From NCBI GenBank assembly GCA_046462475.1, contig JBKGVB010000033.1:1-64000 (forward strand): a DNA stretch of 64,000 bases. The letters are read 5' to 3'. Position 1 is the stretch's first letter. Each line of letters opens with the position of its first letter. Source of the DNA: JASLCR01 sp046462475 (GTDB lineage: Bacteria; Patescibacteriota; Saccharimonadia; Saccharimonadales; Saccharimonadaceae). The notes under the pieces are model-generated. The model made no database searches. It was given only the letters and a program-made list of their open reading frames with translations, and was not told the origin of the DNA. Made by a program: the position numbers and the translations under genes. This document shows positions 16,654 to 25,128 of this stretch, one piece after another.

Positions 16654-18026
16654 TAGTCCTTCTTCTCCGAAAGTGGACCCGGCGCCATATAGAACCAGCT
16701 CTCTGGCTTAGAGTCGTATTTGCCAGCGAGAATATCACTTGCATCCTGAATTGTGTCCTCAAGCTTGCAGTACACACCCTTATTGCCAGTAAATTGCTCA
16801 GCAACGTGGAATGGCTGTGCGAAGTAGCGCTGCAGGCGGCGAGCACGGTTCACAGTCTGCTTCTGATCATCAGAAAGTTCTTCCATACCGAGGATGGCAA
16901 TAATATCCTGAAGCTCCTTGTACTGCTGCAATACACGCTGCACTTCACGAGCGACTGAGTAGTGCTTTTCACCGACCACTTCTGGGTCGAGTGATGTCGA
17001 AGATGAGTCAAGAACGTCGACAGCAGGGTAGATACCGATTTCTGTCAGCGCACGATTCATAACGATGGTTGCATCAAGGTGGGCGAAGGTCGTCGCAGGA
17101 GCTGGGTCAGTAAGGTCGTCAGCTGGCACATAGACAGCCTGGACGGAAGTGATCGAACCCTTCTTTGTCGAAGTAATACGCTCTTGGAGCATACCCATTT
17201 CTTGTTGGAGGTTTGGCTGATAACCCACTGCAGATGGGAGGCGACCTAACAGGGCAGATACCTCAGCACCGGCCTGAGTGTAGCGGAAAATATTGTCGAT
17301 AAAGAGCAGGACATCTTTTCCTTCATCACGAAACGCTTCAGCCATAGCAAGACCAGAAAGAGCAACACGAAGACGTGCTCCAGGTGGCTCATTCATCTGA
17401 CCGAAGACGAGGGAGGTTTTGCCGAGCACGCCAGCTTCTTCCATCTCCTCATAGAGGTCTTTACCTTCACGAGTACGCTCACCGACACCAGCGAACACTG
17501 AGTTACCAGAGTGGTATTTGGCAATATTGTTGATAAGTTCCTGAATCAGGACAGTTTTACCGACACCAGCACCGGCGAAGAGTCCAGCCTTACCACCTTT
17601 AGTCAGCGGCGCAATAAGGTCGATGACCTTAATACCGGTTTCAAGAATCTCAGCCTTGTTTGACTGTTCATCGAGTGCAGGTGCATCTCGGTGAATTGGT
17701 GCAGTTTTACCTTTTGGAGCAGGCTTTTCATCGATAGGTTCGCCGACGACATTGAACATACGGCCCTGAGTCTCCACGCCGACTGGCACAGAAATAGGCG
17801 CACCAGTTGCTTCAACTGCCTGGCCGCGCTTCAGACCATCTGTTGATTGCAGGGAAATAGTACGTACAGTGTGCTCGTCAAGGTGCTGTGCAACTTCGAG
17901 CGTGATTGTCTTTTTATCGTGCGCTACATGAAGCGCATCGTAAATCGCTGGTAGCTTGCCGCCATCGAACTCGACGTCGACCACGACACCCACGACTTGG
18001 GTTATTGTTCCGGTTTGTTTAGTCAT
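16653..18026 (-). CDS. atpD: ATP synthase F1 subunit beta
   Basis: A catalytic beta subunit of 457 residues. The P-loop GGAKVGLF-type segment appears here as GAGVGKTVLI (about 148-157), followed by GERTREGKDL and the DELSEED-like loop MEELSDDQK near 390, where DD replaces ED. The start is the ATG at 18026, preceded by GAAGGAGA; an in-frame ATG 15 bases earlier sits before that site. It sits between atpG and atpC in the usual order. All catalytic landmarks are present, so the enzyme should be active. Confidence 0.95.
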   Translation of the reverse strand: MTKQTGTITQVVGVVVDVEFDGGKLPAIYDALHVAHDKKTITLEVAQHLDEHTVRTISLQSTDGLKRGQAVEATGAPISVPVGVETQGRMFNVVGEPIDEKPAPKGKTAPIHRDAPALDEQSNKAEILETGIKVIDLIAPLTKGGKAGLFAGAGVGKTVLIQELINNIAKYHSGNSVFAGVGERTREGKDLYEEMEEAGVLGKTSLVFGQMNEPPGARLRVALSGLAMAEAFRDEGKDVLLFIDNIFRYTQAGAEVSALLGRLPSAVGYQPNLQQEMGMLQERITSTKKGSITSVQAVYVPADDLTDPAPATTFAHLDATIVMNRALTEIGIYPAVDVLDSSSTSLDPEVVGEKHYSVAREVQRVLQQYKELQDIIAILGMEELSDDQKQTVNRARRLQRYFAQPFHVAEQFTGNKGVYCKLEDTIQDASDILAGKYDSKPESWFYMAPGPLSEKKD

Positions 18027-18042
18027 CAATTTCTCCTTCATC

Positions 18043-18909
18043 TTACTTCATTGCCTCCGCACCACCACTGATCTCTGCAAGCTCCTGGGTGATCGCCGCC
18101 TGGCGGGCTTTGTTCATCGCGAGCGTGAGGTCGTCTACGAGATCGCTGGCATTATCGGTCGCGTTCTTCATTGCCATCATACGCATACTCCATTCGCTCG
18201 ACTTTGCATCAAGCAGTGCCTGGAATAGTTGCGCGCCGACAAGTCGATAGACAGTAGTTTCAAGCACCGTCTCGACATCTGGTTCAAACTCAGCTTCATG
18301 TGGCAGCGTGCCATCAGCCTCTACCGCCCGACCGGCAGGCAAGAGGCGCTCAACCTTTGGCGTCTGTGTAATACTTGAGACAAACTCTGTATACACGACA
18401 TCAACCGCATCGACTTCGCCATCCACGAACTTTTGATATGCCACGTCGAGCGCACCACGGAGTTCGTGCCCCTCGAGTTGATCTGGCAGATCTTCGTAGG
18501 CGCCAATCACTTCGGTATCTTTCAGACGGGTTACAAATTGAGTTGCTTTGCGTCCTACGGCAATGGTCGAAGTCTTGATATGCTTCTTGTCATCACTCAT
18601 GAGTTCGCGAATATATTGCTTCGAAACATTGGCATTATATGCACCAGCCAAACCTCGATCACTTGCGATGATGATGATCAAGCGTTTTTTCACATCCCGT
18701 TCCACAAAGAGAGGATGCTGCTTGGTCGCACCGAGTGTCGAAAGATGAGCTAAGATTTCTCGAGCTGCTTCGGTATATGGTGCAGTAGCTTTCGTTGCAT
18801 CCTGAGCCTTGCGCATCTTTGAGGCCGCCACCATTTGCATAGCCTTGGTGATCTGCTTGGTACTTTTTACCGAGCGAATACGGTTTTTTAATTGACGTTG
18901 GCTAGGCAT
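18043..18909 (-). CDS. atpG: ATP synthase F1 subunit gamma
   Basis: A 288-residue central-stalk subunit. The N-terminal RIRSVKSTKQITKAMQMVAASKMRKAQ and the C-terminal RMMAMKNATDNASDLVDDL are the two conserved helices that form the rotor coiled coil. The start overlaps the end of the extra 54-residue ORF region, and the site GGGGAAGG lies within that ORF's last codons, so the two are translationally coupled. Length is typical. Confidence 0.94.
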   Translation of the reverse strand: MPSQRQLKNRIRSVKSTKQITKAMQMVAASKMRKAQDATKATAPYTEAAREILAHLSTLGATKQHPLFVERDVKKRLIIIIASDRGLAGAYNANVSKQYIRELMSDDKKHIKTSTIAVGRKATQFVTRLKDTEVIGAYEDLPDQLEGHELRGALDVAYQKFVDGEVDAVDVVYTEFVSSITQTPKVERLLPAGRAVEADGTLPHEAEFEPDVETVLETTVYRLVGAQLFQALLDAKSSEWSMRMMAMKNATDNASDLVDDLTLAMNKARQAAITQELAEISGGAEAMK

Positions 18910-19074
18910 TTACGCCTTCCCCTCATCAGTGTCAACCAGGTGTCGGGCCGCCTCAGCAAGCTTAGCAATTCCTTCGGGAGAAAGGACTCGAAGCGACTCA
19001 AGGATTTCAACCCTATTTTGCTTAGACTCGATAGGACCGACCGTCCTTGATTCTGCGTTTTCGATGCCCGTCAT
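18910..19074 (-). CDS. Extra 54-residue ORF inserted between atpA and atpG
   Basis: A small ORF on the operon strand filling the gap between the alpha and gamma genes. The ATG at 19074 lies 3 bases after the atpA stop, with GAGGA about 8 bases upstream; its TAA touches the atpG start codon. The protein begins MTGIENAESRTVGPIES and has a predicted amphipathic helix (about 22-48, VEILESLRVLSPEGIAKL). No membrane segment. Standard bacterial atp operons have no gene here. It could be a small accessory or regulatory subunit, or simply a coupling ORF that carries the atpG ribosome site; the tight spacing supports translation. Confidence 0.6.
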   Translation of the reverse strand: MTGIENAESRTVGPIESKQNRVEILESLRVLSPEGIAKLAEAARHLVDTDEGKA

Positions 19075-19077
19075 GGC

Positions 19078-20613
19078 CTAGTCCTCAAACCCCTTTGCAG
19101 CAGATTTGGCAACTTTTTCGATAAGCTTTGCCACCTTAGAGTCTGATTCAACTTTCTCAGAGCCCTTGTTGAGTTCGCGCATCTCGGCTTTGTGATCAGT
19201 CCAGAGCTTTGTGAGAAGCGCCGCCTGCGCATCTTTAATCTTCGCAACAGGGACGTTGTCAAAGCAGCTTGCATCTACCGCGTAGATTGACGCACATTGC
19301 TCCCAGATACTCATAGGCTGGTACTGTGACTGCTTGAGGAGTTCAGTGAGACGCTGACCGCGATCGATTTGCTTCTTTGTTTCTTCGTCTAGATCAGAAC
19401 CAAACTGCGCAAATGAGGCGAGCTCACGGAATTGAGAAAGACCAAGCTTGAGGTGACCAGAGACCGATTTAACCGCCTTTGTCTGTGCGTCACCACCGAC
19501 ACGAGAAACAGAGAGGCCGGCCGAGATAGCTGGACGAATACCCTGATAGAAGAGATCTGTTTCCATGAAAATCTGACCGTCGGTGATCGAGATCACGTTG
19601 GTTGGGATGTAGGCAGAAATATCACCAGCCTGCGTCTCGATAATAGGCAAGGCAGTCAGTGAACCGCCACCGAGCTTGTCGCTCAGCTTCGCTGAACGCT
19701 CAAGAAGACGAGAGTGAAGGTAGAAGACGTCACCAGGAAAAGCTTCACGTCCCGGTGGACGACGAAGAAGGAGTGACATTTGTCGATAGGCAACAGCGTG
19801 CTTCGTCAGGTCATCATAAATCATCAATGCATGACCGCCCTTATCGCGGAAGTATTCACCCATAGCTGTACCAGCATATGGCGCAAGGTAGAGCAGGGAA
19901 GCTGGATCAGCCGGGCCAGTCGCAACGACAATAGTTTGCTCCATCACACCTTCAGCCTTGAGGCGCTCAACCAGACGAGCTACCTTTGAAAGTTTCTGTC
20001 CAATCGCTACATAGACGTTCACGATATCAGATTTCTGACGCGCTTGGTTGATCATTGTATCAACCGCGATCGCCGTCTTACCGGTCTGGCGGTCGCCAAT
20101 AATAAGCTCACGCTGGCCACGACCGATAGGGAACATTGCGTCAATCGCCATAATACCGGTCATCATTGGCTCATTCACGTGCTTACGGCCAATCACACCG
20201 ACCGCTTCACGCTCTACAAGACCAGTTTGCTTCGTCTTGATCGCAGGACCACCATCGAGCGGACGACCCAGTGGGTCAACTACACGACCCAGAAGTTCTT
20301 CACCGACGGGCACTTCGAGTACTTGTCCTTTGAGGCGAACCGTATTGCCAGCGGCAACCTGGCTATCGTCACCGAGAATAACCGCACCAATCTGATCTTC
20401 CTCAAGGTTGAGGGCAAATGCTTCAACTACGCCACTAGGAGTGTCGATCTCGAGCACTTCGCTATAACCCGCATCAGCAAGCCCGTGTACCCAAGCAACA
20501 CCATCACCAACGCGGATGACAACACCAGCTGATTTTAGGCCTTCAGTCTTCTCGAGTTTTGCAATCGCCGCCTCGAGATCTTTCGATAATTCTTGTACTT
20601 TTAGTTCTGCCAT
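19078..20613 (-). CDS. atpA: ATP synthase F1 subunit alpha
   Basis: A non-catalytic nucleotide-binding alpha subunit of 511 residues. GDRQTGKTAIAVD (about 171-183) is the Walker A motif, followed by VYVAIGQK and ALMIYDDLTKHA, and SVSRVGGDAQ (about 350) is the alpha/beta signature. SD AGGAGGAACGG precedes the ATG. The C-terminus (EKVAKSAAKGFED) is slightly extended. It is followed by the extra small ORF rather than directly by atpG. Confidence 0.95.
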   Translation of the reverse strand: MAELKVQELSKDLEAAIAKLEKTEGLKSAGVVIRVGDGVAWVHGLADAGYSEVLEIDTPSGVVEAFALNLEEDQIGAVILGDDSQVAAGNTVRLKGQVLEVPVGEELLGRVVDPLGRPLDGGPAIKTKQTGLVEREAVGVIGRKHVNEPMMTGIMAIDAMFPIGRGQRELIIGDRQTGKTAIAVDTMINQARQKSDIVNVYVAIGQKLSKVARLVERLKAEGVMEQTIVVATGPADPASLLYLAPYAGTAMGEYFRDKGGHALMIYDDLTKHAVAYRQMSLLLRRPPGREAFPGDVFYLHSRLLERSAKLSDKLGGGSLTALPIIETQAGDISAYIPTNVISITDGQIFMETDLFYQGIRPAISAGLSVSRVGGDAQTKAVKSVSGHLKLGLSQFRELASFAQFGSDLDEETKKQIDRGQRLTELLKQSQYQPMSIWEQCASIYAVDASCFDNVPVAKIKDAQAALLTKLWTDHKAEMRELNKGSEKVESDSKVAKLIEKVAKSAAKGFED

Positions 20614-20629
20614 ATTATTTCCGTTCCTC

Positions 20630-21019
20630 CTAATTGACTGTCAAGCTCTCTAATTTTGTCTTTACCGTTGCATCAAGCACCGCGTTTGGCAAGGCAATTC
20701 GCACGCCACCAAGCACACTTTCATCGATTTCCTCGTGTAACTCTACATCCTGAACATTTGCATAGTGTGCTTTTATAAACTGCTCGATATCACTTTTCGC
20801 TTCCGTAGATAATGGTCGAGCTACCATCACGGCAGCTACCGCCTTACCTCGAGAGAGCAGGGCAGTCTGAATATCGCGCACGATCAGTTCGGCCTCTTTC
20901 GTACGACCCGATTCGATCAGATACGCCGCGAGCTGTTCAAGCACTGATGTCTTATTCTCCATCAGTTGGTCGGCTGCATATTCAGCTAGTTTTCGGCGTG
21001 AGAGCTTAGCGGAAGCCAT
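20630..21019 (-). CDS. atpH: Short ATP synthase subunit delta
   Basis: A 129-residue delta subunit, against about 175-180 in most bacteria. The C-terminal part is recognisable (VELHEEIDESVLGGVRIAL, about 91-109), which contacts the b subunit. The N-terminal helical bundle is shortened or divergent: only LSRRKLAEYAADQLMENK recalls it. The stop of atpF and this start are adjacent, so no upstream coding has been missed. The shortening is probably genuine lineage-specific reduction. Confidence 0.82.
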   Translation of the reverse strand: MASAKLSRRKLAEYAADQLMENKTSVLEQLAAYLIESGRTKEAELIVRDIQTALLSRGKAVAAVMVARPLSTEAKSDIEQFIKAHYANVQDVELHEEIDESVLGGVRIALPNAVLDATVKTKLESLTVN

Positions 21020-21020
21020 A

Positions 21021-21557
21021 TTATTTTTTAGCCTCCTCGACTGATTTCTTCACGATTGCTGCATCTATCTTGCTATCCGCCACACTTCCGATCGTGAGAC
21101 CGGCGGCCTTCTTTACGAGATTGAGCGTATCTTTCTCAAGCGCCTTACGCGCAGCCAACACATCTTTCTGAATACCTTCATGTGCTTCTGCAACAATCCG
21201 ATCCGCTCGCTCTTTGGCTTTTGTATCTGCCGTTTCTGTAATCTGTGATGCTTCAGCCTTGGCAGTTGCCACGATATCAGCCGCTTCTTTGCGAGCTTGC
21301 TTGAGAGCATCTTCTACATTCGCTTCAGCTTTCTCAGCTTTCTCGCGAGCTTCTTCGGCAGCCTTAGCTGTCTCTTCGATTTTCTCCTGACGATCATCGA
21401 CCGCCTTCAGGAGGATTGGGAAGACGAACTTGCCAAGTAGCAAAACGAGGATAACGAAAGCGATGATCTGGAAGATAAGTAACTTCCAGTCGATGCCAAG
21501 CGCTGAAAAGAGATTCGATGATCCCGCTTCTGCAAAGTAATTACTATTAGTAAACAT
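21021..21557 (-). CDS. atpF: ATP synthase Fo subunit b
   Basis: A 178-residue peripheral-stalk subunit. It has one N-terminal membrane helix (IDWKLLIFQIIAFVILVLLL, about 24-43), then a long charged Ala/Glu/Lys helix (about 55-165) typical of the b dimer. Position between atpE and atpH is standard. ATG follows the atpE stop by 14 bases with AGGAGCAAG upstream. Confidence 0.92.
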   Translation of the reverse strand: MFTNSNYFAEAGSSNLFSALGIDWKLLIFQIIAFVILVLLLGKFVFPILLKAVDDRQEKIEETAKAAEEAREKAEKAEANVEDALKQARKEAADIVATAKAEASQITETADTKAKERADRIVAEAHEGIQKDVLAARKALEKDTLNLVKKAAGLTIGSVADSKIDAAIVKKSVEEAKK

Positions 21558-21571
21558 CTAGTCGCTTGCTC

Positions 21572-21784
21572 CTAGATAAATTTCGCGATAATCGCTACGA
21601 CGATACCAATAATAGCGAGTGAGTCGGCGAAGACGATGGCTGTAATCATCAATGTACGGATGTTACCGAGCTGCTCTGGATTACGACCAAATGCGTTCAA
21701 CGCTCCCATGCCAATAAAGCCGATGCCCATAGCGGCACCAAGTGCTGGCAAACCGTATGTAAGACCAAATGCTAATGCGTCCAT
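21572..21784 (-). CDS. atpE: ATP synthase Fo subunit c
   Basis: A 70-residue rotor-ring subunit with two hydrophobic helices joined by the polar loop GRNPEQ. The ion-binding carboxylate is Asp54 in FADSLAIIG. Helix 1 lacks the glutamine that marks sodium-type rings, so proton coupling is more likely (inference). A strong SD AAAGGAG precedes the ATG. Confidence 0.95.
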   Translation of the reverse strand: MDALAFGLTYGLPALGAAMGIGFIGMGALNAFGRNPEQLGNIRTLMITAIVFADSLAIIGIVVAIIAKFI

Positions 21785-21880
21785 ATTATTTATTTACTCC
21801 TTTAATTTATTACCTTTATTGTATCATCCTCATATCTGATCAGGCGAGGCACCTCTATAGTCACTATCTTTATCGAGTAA

Positions 21881-22690
21881 CTACACGGGCGCGTCGCCTT
21901 CCTGTTTTTGAGCAGACTGAGAATGATCATGTGAACCACCGTGGACCTCGACAGCAAGGCCTGTGAAGATAACGGTCAGAATAAAGAAAACGTATGACTG
22001 AATAAATCCAATAAACAGCTCGAACGCCATGAAGGCAGGAAGGAGCGCTACCGATAGCCAGCTCGTCAATACAGCAATAATCAGCAGAAGGATTTCACCA
22101 GCAAAACAGTTTCCAAACAGACGAAGCGAGAGAGCAGTGTAGCGTGAGATCTCCCCAATAAACTCAAGAATGCCTTCAAATGAGCCGATAGGATCCTTCA
22201 ATGGATTACGCAAATAACGCTTCGCGTTGCCGACTGGCCCATGCACCTTCCAAGCAAAGAACTGCACGACAACTAGCACGATAATTGCCATTGCAAATGT
22301 AAAGTTAAGGTCTGCCGCAATCGAGCGAAGCAGCGGTACATCATGCACTCGTACTGAGTCGAGTCCTGGCAGCACACTCATCCAATAGGAGATGAGCGTG
22401 AAAAAGAAAATAGTTAGAGCAAGAGGAGCGACCTGCCGCGCAAGTTTTTTATCTGGGATGACACTCTCTACCTGGCTCAGCATTCCTTCGAACGTCCACT
22501 GGACCAGCCCTACGAAACGATTGTACTTTCCGCGCTTTACCATGCCGACAACATAAAAGAGGATTGCGAGTAACATAACCAACCCTACTGCGCCAGTAAT
22601 CATAGCATTCGTAATTGGCACGCCAAGCACCGTAAAGACTTCTTGCGAAGCAAGGTGAATTTCGATACCAGTTGCGAAATTAGTTATCAT
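21881..22690 (-). CDS. atpB: ATP synthase Fo subunit a
   Basis: A 269-residue membrane stator subunit with five or six helices. The essential arginine lies in the conserved ALSLRLFGNCFAGE (about 189-202). Other landmarks are TFEGMLSQVE, GLVQW and the C-terminal GFIQSYVFFILTVIF. The C-terminal tail is His/Ser/Gln-rich. The start overlaps the AtpI-like stop by 4 bases, showing translational coupling. Confidence 0.93.
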   Translation of the reverse strand: MITNFATGIEIHLASQEVFTVLGVPITNAMITGAVGLVMLLAILFYVVGMVKRGKYNRFVGLVQWTFEGMLSQVESVIPDKKLARQVAPLALTIFFFTLISYWMSVLPGLDSVRVHDVPLLRSIAADLNFTFAMAIIVLVVVQFFAWKVHGPVGNAKRYLRNPLKDPIGSFEGILEFIGEISRYTALSLRLFGNCFAGEILLLIIAVLTSWLSVALLPAFMAFELFIGFIQSYVFFILTVIFTGLAVEVHGGSHDHSQSAQKQEGDAPV

Positions 22691-22947
22691 TTAGAATCCC
22701 TTCCTATTTTTCGAAATTGCGCCCGGACTAATAATGCAGCTAGACCGACACCAACCACTATTCCTACGATCATTAGCCATGGCTTTGTATGCCACGCCGT
22801 ATCACCCCAAAAGCCAAGACCTAAGAACAGTAGAATGGGAACAAACATCCGCCATGTAGTATCAGCAATGTCCCCAAGCAATAAAATGACCGTCGATGAA
22901 GTCGGCGGGCGTTTCGTCTCATCGCTTTTGTTACTTAGCGTACTCAT
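22687..22947 (-). CDS. AtpI/AtpZ-like small membrane protein, first gene of the atp operon
   Basis: An 86-residue protein with two membrane helices (about 23-42 and 50-68) separated by a short WGDTAWHTKP loop, the layout of the AtpI/AtpZ assembly factors that precede atpB in many operons. I choose the ATG at 22947 (MSTLSNKSDE), because the longer frame to 23076 would run into the preceding RCC1 gene and past a TATACT box. It overlaps atpB by 4 bases. Confidence 0.7.
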   Translation of the reverse strand: MSTLSNKSDETKRPPTSSTVILLLGDIADTTWRMFVPILLFLGLGFWGDTAWHTKPWLMIVGIVVGVGLAALLVRAQFRKIGRDSK

Positions 22948-22996
22948 ACGATACAGTGAAAGTATAGCAGTATATCGATATCCTGTACATAGTGCG

Positions 22997-24634
22997 TCAG
23001 TAAGATAATGCCGTTTGAGTACCACCGACAACCGGCGTACGAGAACCACTGTTCGTGCCATTGCCATAGTTCCCATCCGCGTTCCATCCCCAGCAATACA
23101 TCTGGTTGCTAGAACTTAGAGCACATGTCGTCGATCTACCAGCCGAAGCGGATGCCAAGGTCTTGCCCGATAAGGCTCCAGAAGTATCGACAGCAACAGG
23201 GACGAGCGAGGAGGTTATAAATGAAGAAGTACCGAGTTGGCCTGCACCATTACCCCCCCAGCATGCCATTTGATTGTCAGCTGTAATCACACAACCATGC
23301 TGTCCGCTATGCGTAATCCCCGTTATTGTCTTGCCCGACAGCACCCCTGAAACAGACACAGCGATCGGCACGCTAGAAGAACTCGCCGTACCGCTACCCA
23401 GCTCACCGTTCGAGCCAAAGCCCCAGCAGTACGCTTTATTATCGGAGGCGATGACACAAGTGTCACTAAACCCGGTTACGAGCTGCTTGATTGTTTTCCC
23501 TGACAGAGCTCCCGTAGTAGTAACGGCAACTGGCGCATTAGAAGTCGTCGAGGCAACACCGTTCCCAAGTGAGCCACTACTGGTTGCTCCCCAGCAGTAG
23601 GCATTGTTGTCCGAGGCGACAACGCAACCGCCGAACTCACCTAGGCTAACTTGCTTGACGGTCTTGCCCGCTAACGCACCGCCAGTATAGACAGGTGAGG
23701 GCACGTAGCTGCTCGTCCCGCTGTTATCACCAATCCTACCCCCATTACCGAATCCCCAGCAGTAAGCATTGTTGTCAGAGGCGACAACACATGCACCATA
23801 AATACCGACAGCAATTTGTTTCACTGTCTTGTTTCTCAGTGCTCCGGAGTTCGTGACCGCCACTGGTACATTCGACGCAGTATTCTGACCATCACCGAGA
23901 GAACCATAGTAGTTGTAGCCCCAACAATATGCATTATCATCGGAGGCAATCACACAGGTAATATTTCCTCCAGCGCTAATTGCCTTGATCGTTAAGTTTT
24001 TTAACACCCCTCCGGTATATACAGGCGTAGGCACATAAGCATCGGAATTAGATCCATTACCAAGCTGCCCATAATCATTCTTCCCCCAGCAATATGCTTG
24101 AGCAGTTACTGATATACCGCATGTGTAGCTTGCATTTATCCCAAGTGTTACCTGCGTCCATCCAAATTTCACAACCCCAGTAATATTTTGATTATAGCTC
24201 TGCCACACTGCGCCATTGCTCGACCTCAGCAGTTGCACAGTTCCGTTAACCGGAATCGTATACGATCCATCCGAATTAAATGTCGCCGTTCCCACCGAGA
24301 ACGTAGTCCGTGCATTTCCATTACTGAGTACGTAGCAGCTCGGAGTATCCGTCGAGCAAGCCACACCCCCTCCACAGTCCGTATTAGGACGAAGAGGGGA
24401 AGTATTAGACCATGTCGGTGTGCTCGTACCGTTTGCGATACACGCCTTCGCCATCGTAAGCCCTGCTTCCGCAGCTTCCTTGGCAAGCTTGTTATAGTAC
24501 TGGGCATTGATCGAAGCTGTAATAGAACCGACTGAAGCAAGTGTAACCGTTAAGAGAAGCATCATGACCACTGAGGCGATCAGCACCGTTGGCAGAGCAA
24601 ATGCCGGGGAATAATGCTTGCGGTTTAACAACAT
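22997..24634 (-). CDS. RCC1-repeat surface protein with a pilin-like N-terminal helix
   Basis: A protein of about 545 residues. The N-terminus (FALPTVLIASVVMMLLLTV) is a single hydrophobic helix followed by AEAGLTMAKACIA, resembling PilX/PulK-type minor pilins of the type IV pathway, though the F-T-L-x-E motif is imperfect. From about residue 170 there are seven tandem RCC1-type repeats of about 53 residues with the recurring pattern C-x-[VI]-x-[AS]-x-[DN]-x-x-[AM]-x-CWG, predicting a beta-propeller. Each blade carries two cysteines. It is probably displayed outside the cell. Start at 24634 is preferred; an upstream box TACTAT is very close, so the exact start is uncertain. Confidence 0.78.
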   Translation of the reverse strand: MLLNRKHYSPAFALPTVLIASVVMMLLLTVTLASVGSITASINAQYYNKLAKEAAEAGLTMAKACIANGTSTPTWSNTSPLRPNTDCGGGVACSTDTPSCYVLSNGNARTTFSVGTATFNSDGSYTIPVNGTVQLLRSSNGAVWQSYNQNITGVVKFGWTQVTLGINASYTCGISVTAQAYCWGKNDYGQLGNGSNSDAYVPTPVYTGGVLKNLTIKAISAGGNITCVIASDDNAYCWGYNYYGSLGDGQNTASNVPVAVTNSGALRNKTVKQIAVGIYGACVVASDNNAYCWGFGNGGRIGDNSGTSSYVPSPVYTGGALAGKTVKQVSLGEFGGCVVASDNNAYCWGATSSGSLGNGVASTTSNAPVAVTTTGALSGKTIKQLVTGFSDTCVIASDNKAYCWGFGSNGELGSGTASSSSVPIAVSVSGVLSGKTITGITHSGQHGCVITADNQMACWGGNGAGQLGTSSFITSSLVPVAVDTSGALSGKTLASASAGRSTTCALSSSNQMYCWGWNADGNYGNGTNSGSRTPVVGGTQTALSY

Positions 24635-24725
24635 ATACCTTATAGTAGCCGCTAACTCCATTGACTGCAATATGCGTTTACTGTACAATGTATAGTAAAT
24701 AGAATAACCGCAAGGGGAATTAGAG

Positions 24726-25001
24726 ATGGCAGATTCTAACGATTCAAAAAAAGTAACAATCTACACGACAAGTTGGTGCGCATTCTGTGCGACTGAGAAG
24801 CAATGGCTCGACCGTCTTGGTGTTGCGTATGAAAGCAAGAATATCGAAGAAGATGAAGCTGCAAACGCAGAACTGCTCGAAAAAGTCGGCGGCAACTTCC
24901 AGGGAGTTCCAGTTACCGATATCGCTGGCGACGTCATTCTCGGCTTCGACCGACCAAAACTCCAAGCTGCTCTCGAGAAGAACCAGCTCGTCGCTGCCTA
25001 A
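24726..25001 (+). CDS. Glutaredoxin-like thiol oxidoreductase
   Basis: A 91-residue thioredoxin-fold protein with the active site WCAFC (Cys18, Cys21), a cis-proline region GVPVT (about 63) and a C-terminal GFDRPKLQ helix, close to glutaredoxin/mycoredoxin (NrdH-like) proteins. It would reduce disulfides or glutathione-type mixed disulfides. SD AAGGGGAAT precedes the ATG. It is followed by a clear terminator, so it is monocistronic, and is divergent from the RCC1 gene. Confidence 0.88.
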   Translation: MADSNDSKKVTIYTTSWCAFCATEKQWLDRLGVAYESKNIEEDEAANAELLEKVGGNFQGVPVTDIAGDVILGFDRPKLQAALEKNQLVAA

Positions 25002-25022
25002 TTTGTTTAGTGGTTTATCTAC

Positions 25023-25056
25023 GTGCGTATCTTAACAGGATGCGCACTTTTCTTTT
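25023..25056 (+). terminator. Terminator of the glutaredoxin gene
   Basis: GTGCGTATC (25023-25031) pairs with GATGCGCAC (25039-25047) around a 7-base loop, followed by TTTTCTTTT. Confidence 0.85.
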
Positions 25057-25128
25057 GGCAGCAAGATCACCCAATATACCATCCCGCTGTCGCTTGCAAT
25101 CGAAAAGCCCGAGTACCATACTTCTACT

